Assembly: GCF_001547895.1 (NCBI RefSeq)
Contig: NZ_AP014627.1
Coordinates: 127,501 to 191,500, forward strand
Reading direction: 5' to 3'
Source of the DNA: Pseudomonas sp. Os17
GTDB lineage: Bacteria; Pseudomonadota; Gammaproteobacteria; Pseudomonadales; Pseudomonadaceae
DNA length: 64,000 bases
The position numbers and the translations under genes were made by a program. The notes below the pieces were generated by a model, which did not search any database, was not told the DNA's origin, and worked only from the letters and a program-made list of their open reading frames with translations. Positions 48,480-56,696 of this stretch are shown here, in pieces (the stretch's first letter is position 1; every line of letters starts with the position of its first letter).

Positions 48480-48750
48480 ACTTGAGTTCCTGCCTTCGGC
48501 ACACAAGGAATGGAACAAGTTGGGGCATACCCTTCGAGCACAATTCAAGAAAAAGCTCGCCGAACGGCTTGAGGTGCCGCGAATCCCGGCTGATGCCCTG
48601 CACGGACTTCCCGATTGCTACAAGATCAAACTCAAGGCTTCGGGTTACCGGCTGGTTTATCAAGTGATCGAAGAACGGGTAGTGGTTTGCGTGGTTGCGG
48701 TAGGCAAGCGCGAGCGTGGAACTGTGTACGAGCAGGCCAGGAAGCGCTGA
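48469..48750 (+). CDS. RelE/ParE-superfamily toxin, RelE type
   Basis: This 93-aa basic mRNA interferase is predicted to cleave ribosome-bound mRNA. RelE-type residues are visible in KIKLKASGYRLVYQV, VVVCVVAVGKRERGTVY and the basic tail. The start at ATG 48469 overlaps the antitoxin stop; the open frame extends upstream to 48403, but MTYRLEFLPSAHKEW is the typical N-terminus. Pairing of a RelE toxin with a Phd antitoxin is common. Confidence 0.93.
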   Translation: MTYRLEFLPSAHKEWNKLGHTLRAQFKKKLAERLEVPRIPADALHGLPDCYKIKLKASGYRLVYQVIEERVVVCVVAVGKRERGTVYEQARKR

Positions 48751-48800
48751 GGTTTGTCGGGAAGCTGTGCTTCTCCATCATCCGGTAATTGTTACAAAAC

Positions 48801-48848
48801 TTGACTGGATTTATTCGTCGATGCCATATTGATAGTTAGCAAACTAAC
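48801..48848 (+). promoter_or_regulatory. MarR operon promoter and palindromic operator
   Basis: A sigma-70-like promoter (TTGACT at 48801, CATATT at 48825, 18-nt spacer) is followed at the expected transcription start by GTTAG-CAAA-CTAAC (48835-48848). The palindrome is a typical MarR operator and lies 17 nt before the regulator's start codon, so autorepression is likely. Confidence 0.75.
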
Positions 48849-48865
48849 AGTGTGCGAACAGTCTT

Positions 48866-49321
48866 GTGCCCAACTCCCTTGAATCACTCCACATGAACAT
48901 CAGCAGTGGCATGGTGGTCGCGTCCCGGCATTGGCGGCGGATCTGCCAGAGCACCCTGGTCAATTTCGGCATTTCCGAAGCCTGTGCGGTGCCCCTGCTG
49001 ATGATCGGGCGCCTCGGCGAGGGCGTGCGCCAAGTCACCGTGGCCCAGGCCGCAGGGATGGAAAGCCCATCGCTGGTGCGCCTGTTGGATCAACTGTGCA
49101 GCGCCGGCTACGTGTGCCGCAGTGAAGACCCCAACGATCGTCGGGCCAAGTGCCTGAGCCTGACCGACAGCGGCCGCGAGCTGGTGCAGGCGGTGGAAAG
49201 CGAGCTGGTGCGGCTGCGCCATGACGTTCTGGAAGGCATCAGCAGCAGCGACCTGGAAGCGGCGCTGCGGGTGATCCGCGCCTTCGAGTCCGCCAGCCAT
49301 GTGCCGGTGCTGTCCTCTTGA
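48866..49321 (+). CDS. MarR-family transcriptional repressor
   Basis: This 151-aa winged-helix regulator includes recognition region ESPSLVRLLDQLCSAGYV and wing EDPNDRRAKCLSLTDSG, both hallmarks of MarR proteins. It heads the efflux operon and probably represses it until an aromatic or other toxic compound binds. GTG 48866 is chosen because homologous proteins carry residues before the internal ATG at 48893; neither start has a strong ribosome binding site. Its stop overlaps the start of the next gene. Confidence 0.9.
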   Translation: MPNSLESLHMNISSGMVVASRHWRRICQSTLVNFGISEACAVPLLMIGRLGEGVRQVTVAQAAGMESPSLVRLLDQLCSAGYVCRSEDPNDRRAKCLSLTDSGRELVQAVESELVRLRHDVLEGISSSDLEAALRVIRAFESASHVPVLSS

Positions 49322-51405
49322 AAGGCTTCTTTACCGGCATGCCCCCCGCGCGGGACTGGTTCTACGGTGTCCGCACCTTCGCGGCATCGATGATCGCCCT
49401 ATACATCGCCATGCTGATGCAGATGCCCCGTCCCTATTGGGCCATGGCCACGGTGTACATCGTCTCCAGCCCCTTTGTCGGCCCCACCAGTTCCAAGGCG
49501 CTGTACCGGGCAATCGGGACCTTTCTCGGCGCGGCGGCGGCGGTGCTGCTGGTGCCGATGTTCGTGCAGAGCCCCTATGTGCTGGTGCTGATCATTGCCC
49601 TGTGGACCGGGATCCTGTTGTTTCTGTCCATGCACCTGCGCACCGCCAACAACTACGCGCTGATGCTGGCCGGCTACACCCTGCCGCTGATCGCCCTGCC
49701 GGTGGTGGACAACCCTCTGGCGGTGTGGGACGTGGCCGAGGCGCGCACCGAGGAAATCTTCCTTGGCATCATTTGCGCCGCGGTCATCGGCAGCCTGTTC
49801 TGGCCCCGGCGGCTGGCCCCGGTGTTCGTCGATTCCGCCGGCAAGTGGTTCGCCGATGCCGCGCTCTACAGCCAGCGCTTCCTGGCCCGCAACGTCCAGC
49901 CCGAAGAGGTCAGCGCCCTGCGCACATCGATGGTGGGCACCTTCAACACCCTGGAGCTGATGATTGGCCAGTTGCCCCACGAAGGCGCCCGGCCGCAGAC
50001 GGTGCGCAACACCAAGGAGCTGCGCGGTCGGATGATCCACCTGCTGCCAGTGGTGGACGCCCTGGATGACGCCCTGTATGCCCTGGAGCGGCGGACCCCG
50101 GAGCTGGTGGCGCAATTTGCCCCTGTGCTGGCCAAGGCCGAAGCCTGGCTGCAAGGCACCGCCCGGGATGCCTCGGTGGAACACTGGCAGGCCCTGCGCA
50201 GCGAGCTCGAAGCCCTGCAGCCCAGCGCTGAAGCGCTGGACGATCGACGCCAGCTGCTGTTTTCCAATGCCCTGTATCGCCTCGGTGAGTGGATCGACCT
50301 CTGGCAGGACTGCCGCAGCCTGCAGCACGCCATCCAGTGCGAAAGCCAGGACACCTGGCGCGCGGTCTACCGGCATTGGCGCCTGGGCCGCCTGACGCCG
50401 TTTCTCGACCGCGGGCTGATGCTGTATTCGGCGGGCTCGACGGTGCTCGCGATCATCGTCGCCTCGGTACTGTGGATCCTCCTGGGCTGGACCGACGGCG
50501 GCAGCGCGGTGATTCTCGCGGCGGTGGCCTGCAGCTTCTTCGCCTCCATGGACGACCCGGCGCCGCAGATCTACCGGTTCTTCTTCTGGACCGCGATGTC
50601 GGTGCTGTTCGCCAGCCTCTACCTGTTCCTGATCCTGCCCAACCTGCACGATTTTCCGATGCTGGTGCTGGCCTTCGCCGTGCCCTTTATCTGCGTCGGC
50701 ACCCTGACGGTACAGCCGCGCTTCTACCTGGGCATGCTCCTGACCATCGTCAACACCTCGTCCTTCATCAGTATCCAGGGCGCCTACGACGCGGATTTCC
50801 TGAGCTTTGCCAACTCCAACCTGGCCGGGCCCATGGGCCTGCTATTCGCCTTTGTCTGGACCCTGATCGCCCGACCGTTCGGCTCGGAGCTGGCGGCCAA
50901 GCGCCTGACCCGCTTCAGCTGGCGCGACATTGTCAGCCTTTCCGAGCCTGCAACCCTGGCCGAGCACCGGCACATGGCCGCGCAGATGCTCGACCGGCTG
51001 ATGCAGCACCTGCCGCGCCTGGCCATCACCGGCCAGGACACCGGCGCCGCGCTGCGCGAGTTGCGCGTGGCGCTCAACGTGCTGGACCTGCTGGCCTACG
51101 CGCCGCGGGTGCGGGGCGTGGCCCAGGCCCTGCTGGGCCAGGTGGTGGCCGAGGTCGGCGAATACTTCAATGCCTGCCTCAAGGCCGGCGAACGCCTGCC
51201 GGCCCCCGGCGGCCTGCTGATGACCCTCGATCGCACCCGCCGGGCCTTGGGCAGCCAGGGCCTGCAAGGCGACGACGAAACCCGCCTGCACCTGTTGCAC
51301 GCCCTCAGCGGCCTGCGTCTGGCACTGCTGCCGGGGGTGGAATTCGTCGCCACCGGCGAGCTTGAACACCCCCTTCCCCATGGCATTGATGGAGCGCCCT
51401 TGTGA
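49318..51405 (+). CDS. AaeB-like FUSC-family efflux protein
   Basis: This inner-membrane efflux component is related to E. coli AaeB (p-hydroxybenzoic acid export). The 695-aa protein has two membrane blocks (about 20-160 and 360-510), each of several TM helices, separated by a soluble helical region, as in FUSC proteins. The TTG start at 49318 overlaps the MarR stop (TTGA), giving MKGFFTGMPPARDW; ATG 49339 would remove seven residues. It works with the small DUF1656 protein, adaptor and outer-membrane factor downstream. Confidence 0.92.
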   Translation: MKGFFTGMPPARDWFYGVRTFAASMIALYIAMLMQMPRPYWAMATVYIVSSPFVGPTSSKALYRAIGTFLGAAAAVLLVPMFVQSPYVLVLIIALWTGILLFLSMHLRTANNYALMLAGYTLPLIALPVVDNPLAVWDVAEARTEEIFLGIICAAVIGSLFWPRRLAPVFVDSAGKWFADAALYSQRFLARNVQPEEVSALRTSMVGTFNTLELMIGQLPHEGARPQTVRNTKELRGRMIHLLPVVDALDDALYALERRTPELVAQFAPVLAKAEAWLQGTARDASVEHWQALRSELEALQPSAEALDDRRQLLFSNALYRLGEWIDLWQDCRSLQHAIQCESQDTWRAVYRHWRLGRLTPFLDRGLMLYSAGSTVLAIIVASVLWILLGWTDGGSAVILAAVACSFFASMDDPAPQIYRFFFWTAMSVLFASLYLFLILPNLHDFPMLVLAFAVPFICVGTLTVQPRFYLGMLLTIVNTSSFISIQGAYDADFLSFANSNLAGPMGLLFAFVWTLIARPFGSELAAKRLTRFSWRDIVSLSEPATLAEHRHMAAQMLDRLMQHLPRLAITGQDTGAALRELRVALNVLDLLAYAPRVRGVAQALLGQVVAEVGEYFNACLKAGERLPAPGGLLMTLDRTRRALGSQGLQGDDETRLHLLHALSGLRLALLPGVEFVATGELEHPLPHGIDGAPL

Positions 51406-51611
51406 TCGGTGATCTGGATATCAGCGGGGTGTTCCTGCCCACGCTGCTGGTGCTGATGGGCATCACTTATGGCTTGTACCTGCTGGTGCACGGGGTGCTG
51501 ACGCGCTTGCACTTTTATCGTCTGGTCTGGCACCGGGCGCTGTTCAACGTGGGTCTCTACGCGCTGCTGCTGGGCGCGGTGGACTCTCTGAGTCGATACC
51601 TGATGACATGA
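51402..51611 (+). CDS. DUF1656 small membrane protein (AaeX-like)
   Basis: This 69-aa protein has two TM helices and the family wording VFLPTLLVLMGITYGLYLLVHGVL. It is regularly encoded between AaeB- and AaeA-like genes. It starts with GTG overlapping the preceding stop and ends with an ATGA overlap with the adaptor gene. Its role in the pump is not established. Confidence 0.9.
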   Translation: MIGDLDISGVFLPTLLVLMGITYGLYLLVHGVLTRLHFYRLVWHRALFNVGLYALLLGAVDSLSRYLMT

Positions 51612-52498
51612 AAAAACCCTTATTGACCATTGGCCGTGTGGTCCTGACGTTACTGGTGGTGACCTTCGCGGTCGTGGTGGTCTGGCGCATGGTGATGTAC
51701 TACATGTTCGCGCCCTGGACCCGGGACGGGCACATCCGCGCCGATATCGTGCAAATCGCCCCGGACGTGTCCGGGCTGATCCAGCAGGTGGAGGTGCGCG
51801 ACAACCAACTGGTCAAGCGCGGCCAGGTGCTGTTCAGCATCGACCAGGACCGCTTCAAGCTGGCCCTGCGCCAAGCCAGGGCGGCCCTGGCCGACCGCCA
51901 GGAAACCCTGGCCCAGGCCCAGCGCGAGGCCAAGCGCAACCGCGGCCTGGGCAACCTGGTGCCGCGCGAGCAACTGGAAGAAAGCCAGTCCCGCGAGGCC
52001 CGTGCCCAGTCGGCCCTGGCCGAGGCCCAGGTGGCGGTGGACAGCGCCCAGCTCAACCTCGACCGCTCGGTGGTGCGCAGCCCGGTGGACGGCTACGTCA
52101 ACGACCGCGCGCCGCGCACCCAGGAGTTCGTCACCGCCGGGCGCCCGGTGCTGTCGGTGGTGGACAGCAATTCCTTTCATATCGATGGTTACTTCGAAGA
52201 AACCAAGCTCGACGGCATCCATGTCGGCCAGGCGGTGGATATCCGCGTGATCGGCGACCGCGCGCGGCTGCGCGGGCATGTGGAAAGCATCGTCGCCGGG
52301 ATCGAGGACCGTGATCGCAGCAGCGGCTCCAACCTGCTGCCCAACGTCAACCCGGCCTTCAGCTGGGTGCGCCTGGCGCAACGGATTCCGGTACGGATCG
52401 CCTTTGATGACGTGCCGGCGGACTTCCGCATGATTGCCGGGCGCACCGCCACGGTGTCGATCCTCGACGACCAGGCCAAGCGGGAGCCCGGGCAATGA
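51608..52498 (+). CDS. AaeA-like HlyD-family periplasmic adaptor
   Basis: This 296-aa membrane-fusion protein has one N-terminal TM helix (about 8-30), a lipoyl domain split by a coiled coil (VSGLIQQVEVRDNQLVKRGQ, later RSVVRSPVDGYVNDRAP), and a short C-terminal beta domain. It couples the AaeB-like protein to the outer-membrane factor. ATGA overlaps link it to both neighbours. Confidence 0.93.
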   Translation: MKKPLLTIGRVVLTLLVVTFAVVVVWRMVMYYMFAPWTRDGHIRADIVQIAPDVSGLIQQVEVRDNQLVKRGQVLFSIDQDRFKLALRQARAALADRQETLAQAQREAKRNRGLGNLVPREQLEESQSREARAQSALAEAQVAVDSAQLNLDRSVVRSPVDGYVNDRAPRTQEFVTAGRPVLSVVDSNSFHIDGYFEETKLDGIHVGQAVDIRVIGDRARLRGHVESIVAGIEDRDRSSGSNLLPNVNPAFSWVRLAQRIPVRIAFDDVPADFRMIAGRTATVSILDDQAKREPGQ

Positions 52499-53943
52499 AG
52501 CCGGGCGCATGTTTGGCCCTGGCCGGGCTCGGCCTGCTGCTCTCGGCCTGCCAGATGGTCGGGCCGGACTACCGGCTGCCCAAGGACGCGGCGCTGCAGC
52601 GCCAGGACTTGCAGGGCGAGTTGAGCGCCAAGGACGCCAACGTGGTGTCGGCACCGGTGCCCGCCGACTGGTGGCGGCTGTACCAGGACCCGCGCCTGGA
52701 CCAGCTGGTACAGCAGGCCCTGGCGTCCAATACCGACTTGCGGGTAGCCGCGGCCAACCTGGCCCGCGCCCGGGCCCAGGTAGATGAAGCCCAGGCCGCC
52801 GGCGGCTGGAGCGGTGGGGTCAAGGCCGGGGTCGAGCGCCTGCAGGAATCCGGCGAGGCCTTCCTGCTGCCGGAAAAAGTGCCGGTGGCCAACGTCGGCA
52901 ACCTGTCCATCAGCACCTCTTACCAATTCGACCTGTTCGGCACCCTGCAGCGCGGCATCGAGGCGGCCCAGGCCAATGCCGACGCGACCCAGGCCGCGGC
53001 CGATACCGCGCGCATCACCCTGGTGGCGGATGTGGTGCGGGCCTACACCCAGGTCTGCGCGGCTAACGAAGAGCGGGAAATCGCCGAGCACTCCCTGAGC
53101 CTGCAAGCCCATAGCACCGAACTGACCCAGCGCCTGCGCGATGCCGGGCGCGGCGACGAAACCCAGGTCACCCGCTCCCAGACCCAGTTCAAATCCCTGC
53201 GCGCCGAGCTGCCGCGCTATGAAGCCGCGCGCCAGTCGGGGCTGTTTCGCCTGTCGATGCTGCTGGCCAGGCCGGTGGATCAATTGCCTGCTGGCACCGG
53301 TACGTGCGCCGAGTTACCGCACATCGCCCAACTGTTGCCGGTGGGTGACGGCGCGGCGCTGCTCAAGCGCCGTCCCGACGTACGCCAGGCCGAGCGCCAG
53401 CTGGCCGCCGCCACCGCGCGCATCGGCGTGGCCACCGGGGCCCTGTACCCGGACATCAGCATTGGCGCGACGGTCGGCACCGTGGGCATCCTCGACAACC
53501 TCGGCAAGCCGTCCACCAACCGCTGGGGCTTCGGCCCGCTGATCAGCTGGACAGTGCCGGCCAACGGCGCCCGCGAGCGCATTCATGAGGCCGAGGCCGC
53601 GAGCCAGGGCGCCCTGGCGCATTTCGACGGCGTGGTGCTCAACGCCATTCGTGAAACCCAGACCGGCCTGGCCCAGTACAGCGCGCAACTGCAACGCCGC
53701 GAGGCCCTGGCAGATGCCGAGCAGTCGGCGCAACAGGCGGCGGACCAGACCCACCGCTTCTTCCAGGCCGGACGCGTGTCCTTCCTCGCCGACCTGCAAG
53801 CCACCCGCACCTACACCGATATGCGCGCGCAACTGGCGGCGGCCAATACCCAGGTGGCAATGAGCCAGATCGATCTGTTCCTGGCCCTGGGTGGCGGCTG
53901 GGAAAGCGGACGAACGCAAGCTTCGCCACCGATCAAACCCTGA
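52495..53943 (+). CDS. NodT-family outer-membrane efflux lipoprotein
   Basis: This outer-membrane channel of the AaeXAB-like pump has 482 aa with a short lipoprotein signal (LLSAC, Cys19) and two OEP domains (for example KRRPDVRQAERQLAAATARIGVATGALYP). It is coupled to the adaptor by ATGA. The signal peptide here is of ordinary length, unlike that of the outer-membrane factor at 35797. It is the last gene of the operon. Confidence 0.93.
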   Translation: MKPGACLALAGLGLLLSACQMVGPDYRLPKDAALQRQDLQGELSAKDANVVSAPVPADWWRLYQDPRLDQLVQQALASNTDLRVAAANLARARAQVDEAQAAGGWSGGVKAGVERLQESGEAFLLPEKVPVANVGNLSISTSYQFDLFGTLQRGIEAAQANADATQAAADTARITLVADVVRAYTQVCAANEEREIAEHSLSLQAHSTELTQRLRDAGRGDETQVTRSQTQFKSLRAELPRYEAARQSGLFRLSMLLARPVDQLPAGTGTCAELPHIAQLLPVGDGAALLKRRPDVRQAERQLAAATARIGVATGALYPDISIGATVGTVGILDNLGKPSTNRWGFGPLISWTVPANGARERIHEAEAASQGALAHFDGVVLNAIRETQTGLAQYSAQLQRREALADAEQSAQQAADQTHRFFQAGRVSFLADLQATRTYTDMRAQLAAANTQVAMSQIDLFLALGGGWESGRTQASPPIKP

Positions 53944-54035
53944 GGCCGTTGCTATGCTTTGAACAGTTGCAAAGCCTGTGGTGCAACGGGTTTTGCAACC
54001 GATCAAAGCATGTGATGGTCATGGGGATTCCAATA

Positions 54036-54671
54036 ATGAAAAACCCTTATGCTCCGGGCTTCTGGTGCGCGCTCTGTGCGCTGGTGCTGCTCTCTGCCAC
54101 CTACTTCTACGGCATCATGCTGGCCCATCAGATCGACAAGGCCATGGTCTTTCTCGACAGCGCCAGTGCGCTGATCGCGGTGCTGGCCATTGGCGTGGTG
54201 GCCTGGGCCTCCTGGCAGAATCAGAAAATCAGGAAACGACAGCTCGAACAGAGCAAGACCCTGGTGGTCATCTGGGACACCAAGGTTGCCCTGCGCCGGG
54301 TCGAAACCGTATTCGACCGCTATTTCTGGGGCAGCTACTGGCAACCGGGGCGCACCTTCGCCGAAGTCATGGGCGAACTGACCGGCACCCCGCTGGAAAA
54401 GAGCCTGGAAGCCCTGAAGAAGCAGTGCATGCTGCTCGACAAGCAGGCCGACGACGGCCACCACTGGCTGAGCAACGCCCGCGAGCTGTCGGACGTCGCC
54501 ACCGCCATGGCCCGGGAACGCTATCAGCTGGACTTCTGCGACCCCCGGGGCGAGTCCCGGGGCAACAGCACGGTGATCGACCGGGATTTCGAGGTCCTGG
54601 TCTACACCTGGAGCGCGCGCCTCAAAAGCTTCGACCATCAACTCGATGCCCTGGAAGTCCAATACTCCTGA
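54036..54671 (+). CDS. Membrane protein of unknown function
   Basis: This 211-aa protein has two N-terminal TM helices (about 8-28 and 41-62) and a cytoplasmic helical domain of about 150 residues with a basic juxtamembrane stretch (QNQKIRKRQLEQSK). I do not recognise the family. ATG 54036 is preceded by GGGGA nine nt upstream; the open frame reaches further up to 53949 but without a membrane-protein-like start. Confidence 0.75.
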   Translation: MKNPYAPGFWCALCALVLLSATYFYGIMLAHQIDKAMVFLDSASALIAVLAIGVVAWASWQNQKIRKRQLEQSKTLVVIWDTKVALRRVETVFDRYFWGSYWQPGRTFAEVMGELTGTPLEKSLEALKKQCMLLDKQADDGHHWLSNARELSDVATAMARERYQLDFCDPRGESRGNSTVIDRDFEVLVYTWSARLKSFDHQLDALEVQYS

Positions 54672-54767
54672 GCTGCAAGCTGCAAGCCTCAAGCCTCAAG
54701 CCTCAAGCCTCAAGCCTCAAGCCGCCTGCTGCCGCTAGCTTGCAACTTGAGGCTTGTAGCTTGCTGC
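54672..54767. repeat. Heptanucleotide tandem repeat with inverted partner
   Basis: AAGCCTC is repeated five times in a row plus a partial copy (54684-54723). GCAAGCTGCAAGCCTCAAGC before it and TTGCAACTTGAGGCTTGTAG after it can pair, making a hairpin with the repeat array in its arm and loop. It resembles the GCAAGCTGCAAG-type repeats seen between Pseudomonas genes. Copy number is likely variable between strains. Confidence 0.85.
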
Positions 54768-54889
54768 TGGTTTAGCTTTGGCCGCCAGTGGTAATCTGCG
54801 CCGTTTTTACGCGGAGTCGAGCCGCGACCCGTCATGGGTTCAGGGAAGACCAGCACACCTTCAAACAACGGATATTGATCGGGTCAGAC

Positions 54890-56392
54890 ATGAATAAATC
54901 AGCAGGCGTACTGTTAGGAATCGTCGTCGCAGTAGGTGCCATCAGTGCCGGCGGCGCCTGGTACACCGGCACCAAGCTGGAAGGGGTCCTGCAGCAGCAG
55001 GTGATCGAGAGCAACAAGGAGCTGCAGACGGCGCTGATCGGCTACGACGCCACCGCTACCCTGGAACTGGTGTCCCTGGAGCGTGGCGTATTCAGCAGCA
55101 ACGCCCGCTACCGCCTCAAGGGCCAGGGTGAAGTGTTCGGTGGCGATCTGGAACTGATGATCGCCGACCACATCGAACACGGCCCGCTGCCGTTCTCGCG
55201 CCTGATCCGTCTCAAGTGGCTGCCCGTTATGGCGTCCAGTCATTTCCAACTGGAAAATAATGCCCAGACCGACAAGTTGTTTGCCGCCACCAAGGGTGCT
55301 GCACCGTTCAAGGGCGTGGTCAATGTTGGCTATGACCTGTCCGCCGAGGGCACTGTGGATTTCGCTCCGATGGAGCTGGCCCGGGATGAGCTGAACAACC
55401 TCAAGTTCTCCGGCCTGAACGCCACCTTCAGCGTCAGCGAAAACCGCCAGAAAGCCAAGGTCGACGGCTACATGGACAGCCTGAGCCTGTTCCTCAGCTC
55501 GCCGGATAAAGCACCGCTCAAACTGGAAATCAACGGCCTGACCCTGGCCAGCAACTTGCAAAAGAGCAGCTTCGACTACTACCTGGGCCAGAACACCCTG
55601 GAGCTCACCAGCACCAAGGCCACCTTCGGTGACAAGCAGTCGGTGCTGACCCTGAAGAACTTCGAACAGAAGACCTCCAGCGAAGAAACCGGCAGCACGT
55701 TAGCGGGCCGCGCGGATTACCGAGTGGGCGAAATCGCCTTCGACGGCAAGACCGTGGGTTCGGCCGAGATGCTCTGGAGCATGAAGAACCTCGACAGCCA
55801 GGGCATGCTCGATCTGCTCCAGATCTACCAGACCGTGCTGCAGCCGTATCAGCAGGCTGCCACCGCGGCCACTGCCGAGGGCGAGCCGGCGCCGGAACTG
55901 CAAATGAGCGAAGCTCAAGAGGTCAAGGTACGTGCCGCGGTGAACAAGGTCCTGGAAGCCAAGCCGCAGATCGCCCTGGAAAGCCTGGCATTCAAGACCG
56001 CCGGTGGTGAAAGCCGTTTCAGCCTGAGCCTGGATCTGGCCAAGCCGCAGAGCCTGGAGCTGCCGCCGGCCGAGCTGGGCAAGCAACTGGTCAGCCAACT
56101 GGACGCCAAGCTGTCGCTGTCCAAGCCGATGGTGGCGGACGTGGCGGCCTTGCAGGCCCAGGCTGAAGGCCTGACCGATGCCAAGCAGATTGCCGAGCAG
56201 AGCGCGGCCACCGCGGAAATGCTCAGCGCCATGGCCCTGGCCACTCAACTGGCCAAGCTGGAAGGCAATAACGTGGTATCAGCGCTGCACTACGCCAACA
56301 ACGAGGTGAATTTCAACGGCCAGAAGATGAGCGTTGAACAGTTCGTGGGCTTTGTCATGAGCAAGATGGGCGGTGCTGGCGCCCTGCAATAA
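54890..56392 (+). CDS. DUF945 (YdgA-like) periplasmic-facing protein
   Basis: This 500-aa protein has an N-terminal signal-anchor helix (about 5-25) and a long, mostly beta-rich DUF945 domain. The opening GAWYTGTKLEGVLQQQ and the repeated TLKNF/LTLAS blocks are typical of YdgA/YihF-like proteins. Function is not established. ATG 54890 is used; an upstream in-frame start at 54788 would put 34 polar residues before the anchor. Confidence 0.87.
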   Translation: MNKSAGVLLGIVVAVGAISAGGAWYTGTKLEGVLQQQVIESNKELQTALIGYDATATLELVSLERGVFSSNARYRLKGQGEVFGGDLELMIADHIEHGPLPFSRLIRLKWLPVMASSHFQLENNAQTDKLFAATKGAAPFKGVVNVGYDLSAEGTVDFAPMELARDELNNLKFSGLNATFSVSENRQKAKVDGYMDSLSLFLSSPDKAPLKLEINGLTLASNLQKSSFDYYLGQNTLELTSTKATFGDKQSVLTLKNFEQKTSSEETGSTLAGRADYRVGEIAFDGKTVGSAEMLWSMKNLDSQGMLDLLQIYQTVLQPYQQAATAATAEGEPAPELQMSEAQEVKVRAAVNKVLEAKPQIALESLAFKTAGGESRFSLSLDLAKPQSLELPPAELGKQLVSQLDAKLSLSKPMVADVAALQAQAEGLTDAKQIAEQSAATAEMLSAMALATQLAKLEGNNVVSALHYANNEVNFNGQKMSVEQFVGFVMSKMGGAGALQ

Positions 56393-56696
56393 GCCGTTAA
56401 AAGGGGCGCTTTGCCCGCCCCTGATTCCCCCTCGACGCCCGGTGCTGTGTGACGCAGCCCGGGCGTTGTGCTGTCTGCAGCACCTGGGCGGTGACGGGCG
56501 AACGCCGACCGCTCTGACGCGGTGCCTGCACAGGTCTTGAAAACTGATTCTGAATAAAGATGGGGATTCAAATTCTCGACTACCCTTCGTGGAAGAATTT
56601 CCCGGAAAGCTATGCCGGGTCATGCGTTCCCGCTACCTGACGTCTGCAAGGGCGAGCGGGTTGAGCTCCGGCTTGCTATGTAAGGATGCTGACGAA
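56393..56696 (+). promoter_or_regulatory. Leader/intergenic region before pgaA
   Basis: About 304 nt without a gene. A stem AGGGGCG/CGCCCCT (56402-56422) may end the preceding gene. Nearer pgaA, CCCGG/CCGGG (56601-56619) forms a hairpin and GCAAG/CTTGC (56646-56676) another. Several GGA triplets occur (56562-56610 and in the AAGGA ribosome binding site at about 56682), which would suit RsmA/RsmE (CsrA-type) control as known for E. coli pgaA. This is inference only. Confidence 0.5.
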
